From contig NC_014393.1 of NCBI RefSeq assembly GCF_000145275.1, forward strand, positions 806,001 through 870,000: 64,000 bases of DNA, in the 5' to 3' direction. The translations under genes were made by a program, and so were the position numbers. Below the pieces are notes generated by a model that saw only the letters and a program-made list of their open reading frames with translations, had not been told where the DNA came from and searched no databases. Shown in pieces: positions 60,179-64,000 of this stretch. This stretch comes from Clostridium cellulovorans 743B. GTDB lineage: Bacteria > Bacillota > Clostridia > Clostridiales > Clostridiaceae. Position 1 is the stretch's first letter; every line of letters begins with the position of its first letter.

Positions 60179-61853
60179 ATTTCAGATAAGAATGAAATAT
60201 TTCCTTTACTTTATTAAAAGAAAGCTTTTCTCTCCGATAAATATCTACTATTCCTTTATTATTCTGGCATTTTGGTCTTCCGTGAAACCAACCATTGTCT
60301 ACCCTACAATCTGCATACTGCCATATAATCACTCCACTTAATTCCTCATCAGATAATATAGAAGTTAGCTGCTCTGTCAAAATATATTGTTGATATTCTT
60401 CAGTCCACTTTTCCATGTTATTACTTCTAAAACCATAGATTGCGCCCGCTCCTATTTCACTGATTAGTAACGGTTTACCTGCTCCTTCTTTACTATTAAC
60501 GAAATTTTTAAGAGCGTTCAAAGAATCTTTTAGCGGTGTATTGTGATACCATCCAGGATAAATATTAAAGGATACAATATCAACTAGATCAAGGCATAAA
60601 TCTGAACCTATGTGAGCTTCAAGACTTGCAAAGGTTACTGGACGACTAGAATCCAGACTCTTAATAAGCTTAAACTGTTTAGCATAGCAGGACCTTCCAA
60701 ACTCTGTATTGCTGACACATTCATTTAAAATCCCCCATACATAAATAGATGGATGATTTATGTGATTTTCAATCATTTCTTTAATACAGTCAGAACTCTG
60801 TTTTTCAAAGTTTTTGTGTTTCATCTGTTCTTCGTTTAACCCTCGGGCATGAGCCTCTTCCCATACGAGTATTCCATTTTCATCACATAAATCAAGGAAC
60901 CGTTCGTCATTAGGATAATGGCAAGTGCGAATGCAATTTGCACCTAATGACTTAATAATTTCTATATCACGATACATTGCTTCAATTGGAATTGCGCATC
61001 CAAATTCAGCATAGTCTTCATGGCGGTTAACTCCCTTGATGATAACTTTTTTTCCACTAAACAAGATATCCTTTCCGTTAACTTTTATATCACGAAAACC
61101 TACTCTATCTATTAGATCATCCACTACTTCATCATTATATAAAAGCATAGCATTCATCATATATAATTTAGGATTTTCCAGTGTATATATAATTGCAGAA
61201 GAAAATTCAAAGGTATTCTCAAATAGTGTTTCAGCATTAGGCAGAAGAGCTTTATTTGCAAAAGAGACAACCTCATCTCCAATCCTAATCTGAAGCGTTA
61301 CATTCTTTTGCTCATTGGAAAGATTACTTATAGATGCACTAATCGATGCATACCATTTATTATTTTCACGGTATGGAATAAAATGAACATATTTTATAAA
61401 CATTTCATCAATTTCTTCTATTACCATAGGACGAGTAATTCCACCGTAAGAATAATAATCATTGGTCACATGCAAAGCAGACTCCTGGTGAAAAGAATTA
61501 TCAACTTTAATCTCCAGTAAATGCTCACCATAAGGTATATCTTGTAATAGCACGCTAAATTCTGTATAAGCATTATAATGGTATCCAACCTGTTTATTGT
61601 CCAAGTAAACATATGCTGTGTGACTCACTCCTTTGAATACAAGACGAATATTACCTCCAAAGGTTACTTTCTTAGAATACATCGCCTTTCCTTTATAAGA
61701 CGCTAGCTTAGGAGTGCTCTCCCAACAACCGGGAACAAGCATTTTAAATGCCTCCTGTTTTTTATCTTCCGAATTTAACGTATGAAAATCCCAGACAGGA
61801 TTAAGATGAATTTCTTTACGTACAATGTGATTTTGAAATAATCTCGTATTCAT
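60177..61853 (-). CDS. Glycoside hydrolase family 2 (beta-glucuronidase/galactosidase-like)
   Basis: A 557-residue cytoplasmic glycosidase with the GH2 order: sugar-binding jelly roll (about 1-175, PGCWES ... YGGITRPM), immunoglobulin-like domain (about 176-265), and TIM barrel. The acid/base Glu378 is in GILNECVS and the nucleophile Glu466 in LISEIGAGA; NRHEDYAEFG is also conserved. The overall size and motifs are closest to beta-glucuronidase, but the NxK carboxylate-recognition motif is not obvious, so substrate is open. AGGAG lies before the ATG at 61853. It diverges from an AraC regulator that probably controls it. Confidence 0.86.
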   Translation of the reverse strand: MNTRLFQNHIVRKEIHLNPVWDFHTLNSEDKKQEAFKMLVPGCWESTPKLASYKGKAMYSKKVTFGGNIRLVFKGVSHTAYVYLDNKQVGYHYNAYTEFSVLLQDIPYGEHLLEIKVDNSFHQESALHVTNDYYSYGGITRPMVIEEIDEMFIKYVHFIPYRENNKWYASISASISNLSNEQKNVTLQIRIGDEVVSFANKALLPNAETLFENTFEFSSAIIYTLENPKLYMMNAMLLYNDEVVDDLIDRVGFRDIKVNGKDILFSGKKVIIKGVNRHEDYAEFGCAIPIEAMYRDIEIIKSLGANCIRTCHYPNDERFLDLCDENGILVWEEAHARGLNEEQMKHKNFEKQSSDCIKEMIENHINHPSIYVWGILNECVSNTEFGRSCYAKQFKLIKSLDSSRPVTFASLEAHIGSDLCLDLVDIVSFNIYPGWYHNTPLKDSLNALKNFVNSKEGAGKPLLISEIGAGAIYGFRSNNMEKWTEEYQQYILTEQLTSILSDEELSGVIIWQYADCRVDNGWFHGRPKCQNNKGIVDIYRREKLSFNKVKEIFHSYLK

Positions 61854-61954
61854 TAATTTTCTCCTTAAGATTTTTATTATCAATGACATTAACATTGTTT
61901 AGAAATACTGACAACAAATCTACTGATAAAAAATAATATAGTAAATAAATATTA

Positions 61955-61971
61955 AGTTCGTTATAACAACT
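61955..61971. promoter_or_regulatory. Near-palindrome in the GH2/AraC divergent region
   Basis: AGTTCGTTATAACAACT is inverted about TTATAA with one bulged base. It lies between the two divergent genes and is a candidate operator for the AraC-type regulator. Confidence 0.4.
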
Positions 61972-61984
61972 AAAGTATAATAAA

Positions 61985-62013
61985 TTGAAATGTTACTATC
62001 AATAATCTATAAT
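61985..62013 (+). promoter_or_regulatory. Promoter of the AraC-type regulator
   Basis: TTGAAA at 61985-61990 and TATAAT at 62008-62013 are 17 bp apart, 35 bp before the ATG. Confidence 0.7.
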
Positions 62014-62048
62014 AAGAAGAAACTGATATATTCTAAGGTGGTAATGAA

Positions 62049-62837
62049 ATGTTTAAAATTCTGCGTATGGGTTGTAATACTACACATGATAACAATTTTT
62101 CTGTTAATCGTCTTAATGGATATCAATGGTGTCTTCTATTGCTTGTAAAGTCTCCAGCAGTTTTTATTATAAACGGAAAAGCAATATCTACACCCGCTAA
62201 TACTTTGATAATATATGATAGAAATTATCCACATCAGTACAGGGCAAATGGAGCTGAATATAAAAATGATTGGATACATTTTGAATTTGATTCAGGATTT
62301 TTTAATGAATACTTAACTATGTTAAATACGCCGTTATATATATCAAATCATTATTATATATCTGACTTGATTCAAAAAATGGCAAATGAGTTTTATTCAA
62401 ATAATTCTTATAAGGAGCAAACCATAGAATATTTGATGCAGATTTTATTAATAAAGGCGAAAGAACAGATGGAGATGAAAACTTTTCAAACTAAGCAATC
62501 AAGAATTCATGACGAACTAATTAAACTACGAAGTGAAATATACAGTAATCCACGTAACAATTGGTCAATAGCATTAATGGCTGAAAAACTACATATAAGC
62601 TGTGGGTATTTACAAAGTGTTTATAAAAACACCTTTTTCATCTCCTGTATGTCAGAGGTTATAGAAAGTCGAATTACTTATGCTAAAGAACTTTTAATTG
62701 AATCAGAGCTGCCAGTGGGGGAAATATCGAATTTATGTGGTTATCAAAATGAAGTCCATTTTATGAGACAGTTTAAGAAGCTGACTACATTAACTCCTAC
62801 TGAATATCGTAGGTTAAACAGTAAATTAGGCAAGTAA
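62049..62837 (+). CDS. AraC-family transcriptional regulator
   Basis: A 262-residue regulator. The N-terminal cupin-like sensor (residues about 1-130) shows PANTLIIYDRNYPHQYRANG, typical of sugar-responsive members. The C-terminal double helix-turn-helix (about 165-258) has WSIALMAEKLHISCGYLQSVYK, ESRITYAKELLIES and the signature ISNLCGYQNEVHFMRQFKKLTTLTPTEYRR. It is divergent from the GH2 gene, so it likely activates it in response to the glycoside. GGTGG precedes the ATG. Confidence 0.92.
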   Translation: MFKILRMGCNTTHDNNFSVNRLNGYQWCLLLLVKSPAVFIINGKAISTPANTLIIYDRNYPHQYRANGAEYKNDWIHFEFDSGFFNEYLTMLNTPLYISNHYYISDLIQKMANEFYSNNSYKEQTIEYLMQILLIKAKEQMEMKTFQTKQSRIHDELIKLRSEIYSNPRNNWSIALMAEKLHISCGYLQSVYKNTFFISCMSEVIESRITYAKELLIESELPVGEISNLCGYQNEVHFMRQFKKLTTLTPTEYRRLNSKLGK

Positions 62838-62904
62838 AATTAATTTAATAAGGCTTTCTCCGATTGCCACTAATAATTTATTATTTATATTAAAGAATAT
62901 TTTG

Positions 62905-62967
62905 AAAACCTCCTTGTGAATGGTTGCTGGATACAACCATTTGATCACAAGAAGGTTTTCTTTTTCT
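62905..62967 (+). terminator. Terminator after the AraC gene
   Basis: AAAACCTCCTTGTGA pairs with TCACAAGAAGGTTTT, with an inner ATGGTTG/CAACCAT stem, then CTTTTTCTT. The gap to 63147 holds no gene; a perfect TAGATATAT/ATATATCTA stem (63111-63145) lies just after the next gene's stop codon. Confidence 0.88.
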
Positions 62968-63147
62968 TATTAAATTGTTACCAATTATTCAATGTCAATG
63001 TGAAAGCATTTCTTTAATGAAACACTTAAGATAAGTAGTGTGTTTTTCTTTTCATATCTTTTATTTGTGGTTTCTTTATGTGCATGTTTATCGAAGTAAC
63101 GTTAAAATATTAGATATATAAGTTGAAGTATTAAAGATATATCTAGA

Positions 63148-64000
63148 TTATGATAAGTCCAAAGTCTCATCATGAGCATCACGGAGAGCAACCTTAACAG
63201 CCTCCATTATTCCAATGCTTGATCTTGTGGCTCCTGATATTGTATCAACAGTGGTTGATTGTTTTTCAATTATAGATGTGGATACTGGTAACCATGCTTT
63301 CTCAAAATATGAAGGAGTTTCATTATTTTCTTTAATTTCTATATTAGTTATTATGTTATCTTTAACTGTAACATCTACATTAAGACCTGCTTTATATCCT
63401 AAGGCAACACCCCTGTAGGTTCCATCTTTATATGGCGCTACTGGATCAGCAGAAAGTGCAAGTTTTGATTGTCTTAAAGCATCTTTCACAGCATTTGATA
63501 TACCAATACTTGATCTTGTTGCTCCTGATACAGCGTCAACATCTGCTGATTGTGTAGAAATTATTTGATCTGGAAGTAAAGGCCATACTTTACTAAAGTA
63601 ACTTGGTGTTTCATTATTTGCTCCAAGCTCAATCTTTAATATTTTATTATCTTTTATAGTAACTATAACATTAAGATTATCTCTATAGCCATTTGCTTTA
63701 CCAGTGTATATACCATCTCTAAATGGTGCAATTATATCACTAGCACTTGGATAGGTGCTTATCTCACCAGTAGATGCAGCTGTTGAAAGTGCAGCTTTTA
63801 CAGCATTTTTTATACCGTTACTTGATCTTGTAGCTCCTGATACTCCATCCACTGCTAAAGATTGTGTTTTAATAATTTCATTTGGAATCAATGGCCAAAC
63901 TTGATTGAAGTAGGATTCTGTCTCAGCTTGTGATACCAAATCAATATTAGAAATCTTACCACCAGTAACAGTTACATTAATATTTATAGATGATCTTCTA
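63148..64000 (-). CDS. FMN-binding domain repeat protein, 5' end outside the window
   Basis: A partial protein of at least 284 residues. The frame stays open to the window edge; a TTG at 63939 is not a convincing start because the sequence before it (VTVTGGKISNIDLVS) continues the same domain. It consists of three consecutive FMN-binding (PF04205) units, each with a SGATRSS motif whose Thr is the site of covalent FMN attachment in NqrC/RnfG-type proteins. Units are joined by DGIYTGKANGY and DGTYRGVALGY linkers. This predicts a multi-flavin, probably extracytoplasmic, electron-transfer protein. The N-terminal signal would lie outside the window. Confidence 0.85.
   Translation of the reverse strand, partial: RRSSININVTVTGGKISNIDLVSQAETESYFNQVWPLIPNEIIKTQSLAVDGVSGATRSSNGIKNAVKAALSTAASTGEISTYPSASDIIAPFRDGIYTGKANGYRDNLNVIVTIKDNKILKIELGANNETPSYFSKVWPLLPDQIISTQSADVDAVSGATRSSIGISNAVKDALRQSKLALSADPVAPYKDGTYRGVALGYKAGLNVDVTVKDNIITNIEIKENNETPSYFEKAWLPVSTSIIEKQSTTVDTISGATRSSIGIMEAVKVALRDAHDETLDLS

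Noticed and set aside
63215..63418. Plus-strand open frame opposite the FMN-binding repeats
   Set aside because: It is antisense to repeated, clearly recognisable FMN-binding domains and has no ribosome binding site.

Overview
The window is about 64 kb of AT-rich DNA from a low-GC Gram-positive anaerobe, most likely a Clostridium or close relative. The evidence is the codon bias, the strong GGAGG-type ribosome binding sites, a T-box leader on trpS, a clostridial-type thiSGHF-E operon under a TPP riboswitch, release factor 3, and the general mix of genes. I see no rRNA, tRNA, phage, plasmid, transposase or CRISPR array. Most of it is chromosomal housekeeping with accessory pieces.

Layout. 1-8.5 kb: one giant cyclic beta-1,2-glucan synthase-like protein. 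8.5-10.8 kb: a secreted amidase-like protein that lacks the usual catalytic cysteine, and a lipoprotein. 10.8-12.4 kb: T-box-controlled trpS. 12.5-15.1 kb: a small secreted peptide, then a divergent Nramp transporter and MntR-type regulator with a striking 19-bp repeat array between them. 15.5-19.5 kb: unknown genes and a nuclease-helicase fusion. 19.7-27.5 kb: an oxidoreductase, then a six-gene block of two tandem secreted paralogues, an ABC exporter, a histidine kinase and a response regulator. This block is the best candidate here for an undescribed system. 27.5-35.5 kb: HAD phosphatase, P-loop protein, prfC, CBS protein, small proteins, a Schlafen/AlbA-type protein and tyrS. 35.5-39.4 kb: a FliK-like protein with a stand-alone FlhB C-terminal domain, a phosphoesterase and truA. 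40.2-43.1 kb: an ArsR regulator with a four-domain CoA-disulfide reductase/rhodanese/TusA/DsrE fusion. 43.3-47.1 kb: a soluble chemoreceptor-like protein, a DUF2225 protein, an S66 peptidase and a GNAT acetyltransferase. 47.2-51.7 kb: the thiamine operon on the minus strand, with a broken NUDIX gene inside it. 51.7-57.3 kb: DUF4363/DUF421 membrane proteins, a TGS-uridine kinase, small very basic proteins, ddl and a small membrane protein. 57.4-64 kb: a HIT-like protein, a TPR protein, a PH-domain-like membrane protein, a GH2 glycosidase with a divergent AraC regulator, and an FMN-binding repeat protein running off the right edge.

The most distinctive non-coding signal is a family of about 70-85-bp intergenic elements with inverted ends (ATATAAGTTCCA ... 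TGGAACTTATAT). There are at least eight copies. One lies inside the trpS T-box leader, one between the TPP riboswitch terminator and thiS, one between thiG and thiH, and two in tandem before the amidase-like gene. Several other long inverted repeats and duplicated terminators occur.

Many listed starts are internal to the longest open frame. They were chosen because a strong ribosome binding site precedes the internal ATG. Function calls rest on motif recognition by eye; no database search was run.
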